From Natronohydrobacter sp. (lineage in GTDB: Bacteria; Pseudomonadota; Alphaproteobacteria; Rhodobacterales; Rhodobacteraceae), in the NCBI GenBank assembly GCA_007123015.1, contig SKSL01000280.1, positions 1 through 26,230 on the forward strand: a DNA stretch of 26,230 nucleotides. Direction: 5' to 3'. Positions 14,416-21,113 of the stretch are shown here, one piece after another. Under the pieces are notes generated by a model. The model had not been told where the DNA came from. It did no database searches and saw only the letters and a list, made by a program, of their open reading frames with translations. The position numbers and the translations under genes were made by a program. Position 1 is the stretch's first letter. Each line of letters starts with the position of its first letter.

Positions 14416-16389
14416 TTACTCGGCGGCCAGCGGGGCCTGATCGACCAGACCCACAATATCCATCATGATCTGATTGAGCTGGAAATCCTTGGGCGTATAG
14501 ACCTGCGCAATCCCCATGGCCCGCAAACGCACGGCATCCTCTTCGGGGATGATCCCTCCCACGATCACTGGCACATGGCCCAGACCCTCTGCGCGCAACA
14601 GCTGGACCAACTCTTCCATCAGCGGAATATGCGAGCCCGACAGGATCGACAGTCCCACCACATGCGCATCCTGATCGCGCACCGCCGCCACGATCTCGGC
14701 CGGGGTCAGGCGAATCCCTTCATAATGGATATCCATCCCGCAATCGCGCGCCCGTGCCGCGATCTGTTCGGCCCCGTTGGAATGCCCGTCCAGGCCCGGC
14801 TTTCCGACCACGAATTTCAACCGCCGCCCCAGCTTGGCGCTGACCGCATCCACAGCTTCGCGCACCGGGTCCAGCCCTTCGGTCCGGTTCGAGGGCGCGC
14901 GGCTCACGCCCGTCGGCCCGCGATACTGCCCGAATGCCGCGCGCACTGTCTCGCCCCATTCCCCTGTTGTCGCGCCCGCTTTCGCAGCCGCGATCGAGGC
15001 GGGCATGACATTCACGCCTGAGCGCGCCGCATCGCGCAGATCGGCCAGCGCCTGCCTGACCGCGGCTTCATCCCGCGATGCGCGCCAGGCTTCCAGCCGC
15101 GCGATCTGATCGGCTTCGGCTTCGGGATCGCAGACCATGATCGCATCTTCGCCCGTGGTCAGCGGTGAGGGTTCGGTCGTGGTGAATTTATTCACCCCCA
15201 CCACCACAGTCTCGCCCGATTCAATGCCGGTGATGCGTTCGGCATTCGCCTCGACCAGCCGCGATTTCATGTATTCGATGGCCTTCACGGCCCCGCCCAT
15301 ATCGTCGATCCGCGCCAGTTCCTCGCGCGCGCCTTCCATCAGTTCGGCCACCTTGCGATCCACCGCCGGGTTATTGTCGAACAGATCATCGAATTCCAGA
15401 AGATCCGTCTCATAGGCCAGCACTTGCTGCAGGCGCAGCGACCATTGCTGATCCCAGGGGCGCGGCAGGCCAAGCGCCTCATTCCAGGCTGGAAGTTGCA
15501 ACGCGCGGCAGCGGGCTTTCTTGGACAGGGTAACCGCCAAAGCCTCGATCAGGATGCGGTAGACATTATTCTCGGGCTGCGGTTCGGTCAGACCGAGCGA
15601 GTTCACCTGTACCCCGTAGCGGAAACGCCGGTATTTCGGGTCGTCGATCCCATAGCGGTCCCGGCAGATTTCGTCCCACAAATCGACGAAAGCGCGCATC
15701 TTGCACATCTCGGTTACAAATCGGATGCCTGCATTCACGAAGAAGGAAATCCGCCCGACCATCTGGGGAAAATGTTCCTCGGGCACCTTGCCTTTCAGAT
15801 CATCGAGCACCGCGCAAGCCGTCGCCAGCGCGAAGGCCAGTTCCTGCTGCGGCGTCGCGCCTGCTTCCTGCAGATGGTAGGAACAGACATTCATCGGGTT
15901 CCATTTCGGCAGATGCTCGCGCGTATAAGGCGCGACATCGGTGATCATGCGCAAGCTGGGCTCTGGCGGGCAGATATAGGTGCCGCGCGACAGATATTCC
16001 TTGATCAGATCATTCTGCACCGTCCCGTTCAGCTTCGAGACATCCGCCCCCTGCTCTTCCGCCACTGCAATATAGAGCGACAAAAGCCAGGGCGCAGTGG
16101 CATTGATCGTCATCGAGGTATTCATCTGTTCCAGCGGGATCTGATCAAACAGCATCCGCATGTCGCCCAGATGACAGATCGGCACACCCACTTTACCAAC
16201 CTCGCCGCGCGCGAGTTCATGATCGCTGTCATAGCCGGTCTGTGTCGGCAGATCGAAGGCAACCGAAAGCCCGGTCTGGCCTTTGGACAGGTTGGTACGA
16301 TACAGCGCATTCGAGGCTTTCGCGGTCGAATGGCCCGCATAGGTGCGAAACAGCCAGGGTTTATCTCTCTGGGGCCGTGCTTCGGTCAT
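14416..16389 (-). CDS. ecm: Ethylmalonyl-CoA mutase (Ecm/MeaA), adenosylcobalamin-dependent
   Basis: Ecm converts (2R)-ethylmalonyl-CoA to (2S)-methylsuccinyl-CoA in the ethylmalonyl-CoA pathway, which allows growth on acetate and other C2 units without isocitrate lyase. The 657-residue protein has the mutase barrel: PWLFRTYAGHSTAKASNALY, then GLSVAFDLPTQTGYDSDHEL and NTSMTINATAPWLLSLYIAV. The C-terminal B12-binding domain has D534-G-H536-S-N-G539, with His536 as the expected lower cobalt ligand. The close match of the N-terminal half to Rhodobacter Ecm, as I remember it, favours Ecm over methylmalonyl-CoA mutase. The start at 16389 is supported by AGGAG 7 bases upstream. The open frame runs to 16455. 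No cobalamin riboswitch was recognised in the leader. Confidence 0.93.
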   Translation of the reverse strand: MTEARPQRDKPWLFRTYAGHSTAKASNALYRTNLSKGQTGLSVAFDLPTQTGYDSDHELARGEVGKVGVPICHLGDMRMLFDQIPLEQMNTSMTINATAPWLLSLYIAVAEEQGADVSKLNGTVQNDLIKEYLSRGTYICPPEPSLRMITDVAPYTREHLPKWNPMNVCSYHLQEAGATPQQELAFALATACAVLDDLKGKVPEEHFPQMVGRISFFVNAGIRFVTEMCKMRAFVDLWDEICRDRYGIDDPKYRRFRYGVQVNSLGLTEPQPENNVYRILIEALAVTLSKKARCRALQLPAWNEALGLPRPWDQQWSLRLQQVLAYETDLLEFDDLFDNNPAVDRKVAELMEGAREELARIDDMGGAVKAIEYMKSRLVEANAERITGIESGETVVVGVNKFTTTEPSPLTTGEDAIMVCDPEAEADQIARLEAWRASRDEAAVRQALADLRDAARSGVNVMPASIAAAKAGATTGEWGETVRAAFGQYRGPTGVSRAPSNRTEGLDPVREAVDAVSAKLGRRLKFVVGKPGLDGHSNGAEQIAARARDCGMDIHYEGIRLTPAEIVAAVRDQDAHVVGLSILSGSHIPLMEELVQLLRAEGLGHVPVIVGGIIPEEDAVRLRAMGIAQVYTPKDFQLNQIMMDIVGLVDQAPLAAE

Positions 16390-16480
16390 TATCTGCTCCT
16401 GACTCTGGTTCTGATCGCCCGTCAAGCGACAGGGGCTGCGCAACATTCTTATCATTTCGCATGGAATACACGCAAGATAA

Positions 16481-16486
16481 TGTCAA
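16481..16486 (-). promoter_or_regulatory. Consensus -35 hexamer upstream of ecm
   Basis: A perfect TTGACA (minus strand) lies about 90 bases before the ecm start. At 17 bases the -10 position reads CATGCG, which is poor, so an activator may be needed or the hexamer may be chance. The rest of the 222-base divergent spacer (16390-16611) shows a small leader hairpin (GACAGG/CCCGTC region, 16420-16440) and nothing else I can name. Confidence 0.28.
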
Positions 16487-16611
16487 GCCAAAATCGCTGC
16501 AATGCGGCGTAGCCTGAACAGGCTTCGGCTTGACTTCTGACGCAGGAACACTGTTTCGTCTGCATCTGTCCATATAGGCTGCGCGCCCGGACGTTGATCA
16601 GGATAGTTCGG

Positions 16612-17622
16612 ATGGCGACCCCGCTTGACACTGTGACCCAGCGCCCCTTGCAAGAGGCGCTTGCGAAATTTGACGCGGGCACGCGTTTGTCCTTCCGACA
16701 AATCAGCCTGCTTGCGCAACATGCCCGCGCGACTGGGGACATGGGGTTCTATGTCACGATCTTCGCCCGGATCGACCCAGAGCTGCGCCCGCATTTCGAA
16801 CAGAACAGCCATGCTGCCGTATTCCTGCGCAGTTCCGGCAAGGCCGCGGGCAATATCAATGTCTTTCGAAAGCTGCGCTACAGCTCGCTGCGCGGACCTG
16901 TGACAGCGTTCGAGAAGATCTATCGCAGCAACGGTGCGGATCTGCGGCGTCTGCAATGGGTCTACCGCAATCTATACGGGCAGCTGCCCTGCCCCATGCC
17001 CGAAATGCTGGAAATCGTGCACGGCAAGCGTCTGTCTGTCGTGCTGTTCGCATTCGAGCGGTTTCGCGCCATCTCAGCCGAGGGCCTGATCGAGACCCTG
17101 CGCGCCATGCATCGCTTCAGCTGCGCCCAGCCTGCCACGGCTTTTGACAGGATCGAACCTGCGATGATGCGGATGCCAAAGCTCTATCAGAACATGCGCG
17201 CCGCGCTGATCGGGCAACTTCATCTGGCCGGGGTTGCAGAAGATGATCTGGCGCAGGTCGAACGCAGCTGCATGGATGCAGGGTCTGTGTTCAACCATGG
17301 CGATCTGCATCGGTTCAATGTGGGGCAAACCGGGATGATCTATGATTGGGACACGGCCTGTTTTGCGCCCGCAGCCCTTGATCTCGGGCGCGGTCTTGCG
17401 GCCCTGACGCCGCTTACGGATATCGCTGTGCTGCACGGTGTCATTCGCAGTCAGTTTGGCTATGACCCCGCGCAAGACCGCACAGAGGTTGCACGGATCC
17501 TGTTCTTTTATCTGGTCTATGCGACACAGAAGCTGCGCAAGGAAGTCGATCCGAGGCCGGATCAGATCGCGACCCTGCGCGCGATTTTCAAAGATATTCG
17601 CGCAGCCTTCGCGCAGGGCTGA
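16612..17622 (+). CDS. Phosphotransferase (APH/choline-kinase fold) family protein
   Basis: This 336-residue protein has a kinase-like active site in its second half: VFNHGDLHRFNVG (His229, Asp231, Asn236), then MIYDWDTACFAPAALDLG (Asp245/Asp247). This is the HGDxHxxN...D pattern of aminoglycoside/choline kinase-fold phosphotransferases. Lys102 in TAFEKIYRS may be the nucleotide-binding lysine. About 90 N-terminal residues precede the kinase fold and are not recognised. The substrate is unknown. A housekeeping small-molecule or lipid-linked kinase is at least as likely as an antibiotic-modifying enzyme. The ATG at 16612 is preferred to a TTG at 16594. It is divergent from ecm and lies 178 bases before the sigma-factor gene on the same strand. 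Confidence 0.75.
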   Translation: MATPLDTVTQRPLQEALAKFDAGTRLSFRQISLLAQHARATGDMGFYVTIFARIDPELRPHFEQNSHAAVFLRSSGKAAGNINVFRKLRYSSLRGPVTAFEKIYRSNGADLRRLQWVYRNLYGQLPCPMPEMLEIVHGKRLSVVLFAFERFRAISAEGLIETLRAMHRFSCAQPATAFDRIEPAMMRMPKLYQNMRAALIGQLHLAGVAEDDLAQVERSCMDAGSVFNHGDLHRFNVGQTGMIYDWDTACFAPAALDLGRGLAALTPLTDIAVLHGVIRSQFGYDPAQDRTEVARILFFYLVYATQKLRKEVDPRPDQIATLRAIFKDIRAAFAQG

Positions 17623-17800
17623 GCGCCATCGAGAGCAAAAGCAGCCGGACGAGCAGCCGTAAAGCGACCATTACGCTAGACCCATGCTTTTTCCCCGCAT
17701 GGTAGGACAGGCTTGATCGATCTGGTGATTGCATGCAGGATGCAGGTCCAGCGGTTGCGAATTCCGGCTGGTATGCTGTCACTTGGGAGGGATGCCAGCC

Positions 17801-18343
17801 ATGCTTGATGACACACAACAAGGTGTCATGCTGGAAATCCGGCGCAGACTTTTCGGCTATGCTTGTGCTCTCAGCCCGGACATGGCCAGTGCGGAAGACC
17901 TGTATCAGGACACGCTTCTGCGCGCCATGGCGGCAAAAGCGGCCCCCGATTGCAAACAGGCGTTCCGGGTCTGGATGTTCCGTATCATGCGCAATCTCTG
18001 GATCGACCGTCTCCGCGCGGCCGGAAGATTGCCGGACTTCGATGACGCGACCGAAGTCGAGGATCTCTCGGCCCATCCCGGAACGGATCTTGTGGTCAAT
18101 GCGCTGGCGGTCCGGCAGGCCTTTCAGAGACTGTCCAAGGAGCATCGCGATATTCTGGCGCTGGTCGATATCTGCGGCTTCAGCTATGCCGAGGCGTCCG
18201 AGATGCTGGATGTGCCCACTGGCACGATCATGAGCCGGATCAGCCGCGCCCGGCGCGCGCTGGCCGCGCGCATGCAGGATGAAGTGCAGGTTGTCAGCTT
18301 TCCCGTCCGCCGGGTGCGGCGCAAACTGGGGGACGGCCCATGA
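17801..18343 (+). CDS. ECF-family RNA polymerase sigma factor (RpoE4-like)
   Basis: This is a 180-residue extracytoplasmic-function sigma factor. The sigma-2 region spans about residues 14-78 (RLFGYACALSPDMASAEDLY, then QAFRVWMFRIMRNLWIDRLR). The sigma-4 region spans about residues 105-155 (QAFQRLSKEHRDILALVDIC, then GFSYAEASEMLDVPTGTIMS and RISRARRAL). The start at 17801 has GGGAGG about 10 bases before it. An ATG at 17792 is too close to that site. The gene overlaps the anti-sigma gene (ATGA at 18340-18343), and a sulfite dehydrogenase/cytochrome pair follows. The same order occurs around S. meliloti rpoE4 and sorT, where the sigma factor responds to sulfite. Assignment to that group is inferred from context and not from a tree. 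Confidence 0.9.
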   Translation: MLDDTQQGVMLEIRRRLFGYACALSPDMASAEDLYQDTLLRAMAAKAAPDCKQAFRVWMFRIMRNLWIDRLRAAGRLPDFDDATEVEDLSAHPGTDLVVNALAVRQAFQRLSKEHRDILALVDICGFSYAEASEMLDVPTGTIMSRISRARRALAARMQDEVQVVSFPVRRVRRKLGDGP

Positions 18344-19083
18344 CGCAAACTCTTTCAAACGCTGCGCTCAATGGGTTTGTCGACGGGGAACTGACACCGC
18401 GCGAGGCCGCGCATGTCGCAGAACTGATGGCGAAAGACCCGTCAGTCGCGCGTCAGGTGGCCCATCTGCACCAGCTCAAGGCCGCTTTGTCCTCGATGCC
18501 CGATACTGTCGTGCCGCCGGAGGTACGGCATCTCGCTGCCCGACCTGATACGCCCTCAACACGGCCAGGACGCGCGGCTGTTGGCGTGGGTGCCATGCTG
18601 GTTGCGCTCTTGTGGTCCGCGCCGCTGTCGCCCCCGGAGCCGCCAAATTCCGTCGTCACGTTCCAGAAGCAACATGATATCTGGTCCCAACAGAGCGCGC
18701 AAATCGCGCAGGTCGCGCTTCCCGCAGGTTTCGCCTGGCTGACCCCTGTGATGCAGGCCAGCGGTCTGACATTGATGCATCACGCCCATGATGGGGCTGT
18801 GCAGCATTTCGGTTTCAAGGGTGTGAATGACTGCCGTCTCAGCCTGTTTGTGACACAGGCGACCGGGCCGCAAAGCCCCCTGCGCCTGTCCCTGAGTGAT
18901 CAGGTGCAACATTCGGAATGGCATACCGGCACAGCACAGTTTGAACTGATCGCGCGCGACATGGCGCCTGCGCGCTTTGCCACTGTGGCGACAAGTCTGC
19001 ATCGTGACAGCCAAGCCTATCGCACGGACCACCAATTGCACCTTGCCCTGCAACAGGCCGCACGACTGCCCTGCTCCGCATAA
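18340..19083 (+). CDS. Membrane-anchored anti-sigma factor
   Basis: This is a 247-residue protein translationally coupled to the sigma gene. The N-terminal cytoplasmic part (residues 5-50, NGFVDGELTPREAAHVAELM and following) has the typical anti-sigma pattern but lacks the HxxxCxxC zinc motif. One membrane segment (about residues 79-97, AAVGVGAMLVALLWSAPLS) follows a Pro/Arg-rich linker. The periplasmic domain (about 100-247) has a His-rich stretch, MHHAHDGAVQHFGF. Its only cysteines are Cys165 (VNDCRLSLF) and Cys245 near the C-terminus. Holding the ECF sigma factor until a periplasmic signal arrives is the expected role. Sulfite or redox sensing is inferred from the neighbours. Confidence 0.82.
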   Translation: MTQTLSNAALNGFVDGELTPREAAHVAELMAKDPSVARQVAHLHQLKAALSSMPDTVVPPEVRHLAARPDTPSTRPGRAAVGVGAMLVALLWSAPLSPPEPPNSVVTFQKQHDIWSQQSAQIAQVALPAGFAWLTPVMQASGLTLMHHAHDGAVQHFGFKGVNDCRLSLFVTQATGPQSPLRLSLSDQVQHSEWHTGTAQFELIARDMAPARFATVATSLHRDSQAYRTDHQLHLALQQAARLPCSA

Positions 19084-19098
19084 TTTTTTCACGCGGCA

Positions 19099-19128
19099 GG
19101 GAATATTCCATATCCAGGATGCGTCTTA
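19099..19128 (+). promoter_or_regulatory. ECF-type promoter before the sulfite dehydrogenase gene
   Basis: GGGAATA (19099-19105), 16-base spacer, CGTCTTA (19122-19128). The GGGAA / CGTC pattern with this spacing is typical of ECF sigma promoters and differs from sigma-70. It would start transcription near 19135, 70 bases before the dehydrogenase ATG. Recognition by the neighbouring sigma factor is inferred. No second copy was found upstream of the sigma gene. Confidence 0.55.
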
Positions 19129-19134
19129 TCTATT

Positions 19135-19171
19135 GGGAAGGTAAATTGCGGCAATTTGTCTCAACCTTCCC
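19135..19171 (+). other. Hairpin in the sulfite dehydrogenase leader
   Basis: The outer arms GGGAAGGT (19135-19142) and ACCTTCCC (19164-19171) form 8 perfect pairs. Inside, AAATTGC and GCAATTT (19143-19157) form a second near-perfect dyad. It begins at the predicted transcription start and ends about 17 bases before the GGAGG ribosome site. There is no U-tract, so it is unlikely to be the anti-sigma terminator. A 5'-end stabiliser or regulatory structure is more likely. Confidence 0.5.
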
Positions 19172-19203
19172 GGACTGGCTCTGACCATGGGAGGATGAAC
19201 AGC

Positions 19204-20511
19204 ATGCCAAGAAAAGATCGCGGGCTTATCGAGCTTTATCACGATGATCCGGAACGCGCGGAATATCTGGTTTTCGGTCGCAAGGCGGGACCGAATCGCC
19301 GCGGTTTTCTGAAAGGGGCCGGATTGGCCTCGATGGGGGCCGTGCTGGGCACAACCATTCCCTTCAGCAGCCATATGCCCGCAGGTCTGATGCCGGCCGC
19401 GCTGGCGGAAACTGTCAGTGATTTCACGTTTGACGCCAAACATGCTGATATGATCGTGCATAATGACCGGCCGGTGAATGTCGAAGCGGCAGTGCACCTG
19501 CTTGATGATGATGTGACCCCGGCCGACAAGCACTTCATCCGCAACAATGGCACCATGCCGATGCCGATGAGCAAATCCGATTGGCGGCTGACAATCGATG
19601 GCGAAGTCAATGACGCGCTGGAACTGAGCTATGACCAGCTGATGAATGATTTCGACCATGTCACGATCCGCGCCCAGCTGGAATGTGGCGGCAATGGTCG
19701 TGCAGGCTTCAACCCGCTGCCACGCGGCAACCCCTGGACCATCGGCGCTATCGGCAATGCCGAATGGACTGGCGTGCGCCTGTCAGACATTCTGCGCCGT
19801 GCAGGGCTGAAACCGTCGGCAGTCTATACTGGCCATTACAGCTATGACGAGCATCTCTCTGGCGATCCGGAACGTCCCGCGATTTCGCGTGGTGGCCCGA
19901 TCGACAAGATGATGGACCCGCATACGATTGTCGCAATCAAGATGAATGGCGGCGATATCCCGATTGAGCATGGCTATCCGGCACGCGTCGTTGCCCCGGG
20001 TTGGGCGGGATCGGTCAGTCAGAAATGGGTCACGCGGATCTGGGTGCGCGACCGCGAACATGACGGGCCAGGCATGACGGGGCTGAGCTACCGCGTGCCG
20101 CGCTTCCCTGTCGCGGCAGGGGCCGAGGTGGCGCATGAAGATATGATGGTCATGGGCTCGATGGTGGTCAAATCTGCGATCACCAATCCTGTGGCAGGTG
20201 CCGAAGTGCGCGCAGGCGCACCGTTCCAGATCCGGGGTCAGGCCTGGGCGGGCGATAATCATGTGGTCCGGATGGAAACCTCGATTGATTTCGGCGCGAC
20301 CTGGCAGACTGCGGAATTGCACGCGCCTCATAACCGCTATTCCTGGCAGCGCTGGGAACAGACCATCTTCCCGCCACAGGCCGGCTATTATGAAGTCTGG
20401 TCGCGGGCAACCGATAATCAGGGCAACAGCCAGCCAATGGTCGTTCCCGGCTGGAACCCGCGGGGCTATCTGAACAATGCCTGCCACCGCATCCACTTTA
20501 CTGCAGTGTAA
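19204..20511 (+). CDS. sorT: Periplasmic molybdopterin sulfite dehydrogenase (SorT-like sulfite oxidase family)
   Basis: The enzyme oxidises sulfite to sulfate in the periplasm and passes electrons to a c-type cytochrome. The 435-residue precursor has a Tat signal (NRRGFLKGAGLASMGAVLG, Arg32-Arg33; cleavage near residue 68). Next comes an oxidoreductase molybdopterin domain with the Mo-ligand Cys161 in QLECGGNGRAGF, with GYPARVVAPGWAGSVSQKWV further on. A Mo-co dimerisation domain follows from about residue 324. The motif resembles sulfite oxidase and SorT more than SoxC. The ATG at 19204 has GGAGG 9 bases upstream. An ATG nine bases earlier abuts the ribosome site. It is followed after 15 bases by its cytochrome. 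The SorT label over SorA rests on the sigma/anti-sigma context. Confidence 0.86.
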   Translation: MPRKDRGLIELYHDDPERAEYLVFGRKAGPNRRGFLKGAGLASMGAVLGTTIPFSSHMPAGLMPAALAETVSDFTFDAKHADMIVHNDRPVNVEAAVHLLDDDVTPADKHFIRNNGTMPMPMSKSDWRLTIDGEVNDALELSYDQLMNDFDHVTIRAQLECGGNGRAGFNPLPRGNPWTIGAIGNAEWTGVRLSDILRRAGLKPSAVYTGHYSYDEHLSGDPERPAISRGGPIDKMMDPHTIVAIKMNGGDIPIEHGYPARVVAPGWAGSVSQKWVTRIWVRDREHDGPGMTGLSYRVPRFPVAAGAEVAHEDMMVMGSMVVKSAITNPVAGAEVRAGAPFQIRGQAWAGDNHVVRMETSIDFGATWQTAELHAPHNRYSWQRWEQTIFPPQAGYYEVWSRATDNQGNSQPMVVPGWNPRGYLNNACHRIHFTAV

Positions 20512-20526
20512 GGACACAAAAACTAG

Positions 20527-20871
20527 ATGAAGAAACCTGTAACCCATCTTGGGGCGGCTTTGGCCGCCCTGCTTTTGGCAGTCCCCGTTCAGGGTCTGGC
20601 CGATGAGCGCATCACCCGTCTGGCCGATGTGCCCGAAGATTTCGAATTCCACCCGCTGCCCCCCGGCGAGGGTGTGGATGAAGTCTATTATGGCTGCATT
20701 GCCTGCCATTCGTTGCGTACAGTCACCAATGGTGGCTATTCCCGGCGGGTTTGGGACGAATTGCTGGACTGGATGGTGGAAGATCAGGGCATGATGGATC
20801 CTGAACCAGATGTGCGCGAAGCCATGCTGCACTATCTGTCCACCTATATTGGTGAAGATTGGGAAGGATAA
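20527..20871 (+). CDS. sorU: Monohaem cytochrome c, electron acceptor of the sulfite dehydrogenase (SorU-like)
   Basis: This is a 114-residue exported cytochrome. It has a signal peptide (KPVTHLGAALAALLLAVPVQ, cleavage after about Ala25) and one haem-binding motif, Cys57-Ile-Ala-Cys60-His61 in YYGCIACHSLRTV. Several methionines (Met83, 89, 90, 100) could be the axial ligand. The small size and its position 15 bases after the dehydrogenase gene fit the SorU/SorB role. The ribosome site is weak (AAGGA 12 bases before the ATG), and the spacing suggests co-transcription with the dehydrogenase. A strong terminator follows. No azurin gene (azu2 in S. meliloti) is present here. Confidence 0.88.
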   Translation: MKKPVTHLGAALAALLLAVPVQGLADERITRLADVPEDFEFHPLPPGEGVDEVYYGCIACHSLRTVTNGGYSRRVWDELLDWMVEDQGMMDPEPDVREAMLHYLSTYIGEDWEG

Positions 20872-20922
20872 AGCGCAGGGCTTACATCCACGCGGCGTGC
20901 GTCATCGCCGCCGAGCTGGATC

Positions 20923-20960
20923 AAAAAAGGGCGGCTGGTTGATACCAGCCGCCCTTTTTT
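20923..20960. terminator. Strong bidirectional rho-independent terminator
   Basis: AAAAAAGGGCGGCTGGT (20923-20939), loop TGAT, ACCAGCCGCCCTTTTTT (20944-20960). This is a perfect 17-bp stem including the A/U tracts, closing the sulfite dehydrogenase transcript. The symmetry allows it to work for the opposite strand as well. Confidence 0.92.
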
Positions 20961-20965
20961 GAAGA

Positions 20966-20989
20966 AAAATCAGTGAAGAAGCTGATTTT
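20966..20989 (-). terminator. Probable terminator of the tRNA-Thr transcript
   Basis: On the minus strand, AAAATCAG (20982-20989) and CTGATTTT (20966-20973) form a stem around an 8-base loop, and T-rich sequence follows. It starts two bases after the encoded CCA of the tRNA. The stem is AU-rich and so weaker than the neighbouring hairpin. Confidence 0.5.
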
Positions 20990-20990
20990 C

Positions 20991-21066
20991 TGGTGCCGCT
21001 GAAGGGACTCGAACCCCCGACCCCATCATTACGAATGACGTGCTCTACCAGCTGAGCTACAGCGGC
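20991..21066 (-). tRNA. tRNA-Thr, anticodon CGU (reads ACG)
   Basis: The minus strand folds as a full cloverleaf. The acceptor stem is GCCGCTG with CAGCGGC. The D-arm is GCTC-AGCTGGTA-GAGC. The anticodon arm is CGTCA / loop TTCGTAA / TGATG, giving anticodon CGT. The variable loop is GGGTC. The T-arm is GGGGG-TTCGAGT-CCCTT. The discriminator A and the CCA end are encoded. The length is 76 bases including CCA. It reads threonine codon ACG, which is common in GC-rich genomes. Confidence 0.97.
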
Positions 21067-21113
21067 ACCTTGGGGCGCTCTTTAGCACCGGTTTTCGTGC
21101 CCCACCAGCCCTT

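Noticed and set aside
16390..16611. Cobalamin riboswitch before the B12-dependent mutase
   Set aside because: I searched the leader for a B12 box and a long conserved fold and saw only a small hairpin. Ecm genes are also not usual riboswitch targets.
16612..17622. Antibiotic-resistance aminoglycoside phosphotransferase
   Set aside because: Only the generic kinase-fold motifs match. No mobile element or resistance context is nearby, so a resistance call is not justified.
17682..17702. CCATGC...GCATGG hairpin after the kinase-like gene as a terminator
   Set aside because: It has only 6 bp with a 9-base loop and no following T-tract. Read-through into the sigma gene cannot be excluded.
19204..20871. 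SoxCD pair of a thiosulfate-oxidising Sox system
   Set aside because: The cytochrome is a small monohaem protein, while SoxD is larger and dihaem. The Mo-ligand motif is ECGGNGR and no other sox gene is nearby.
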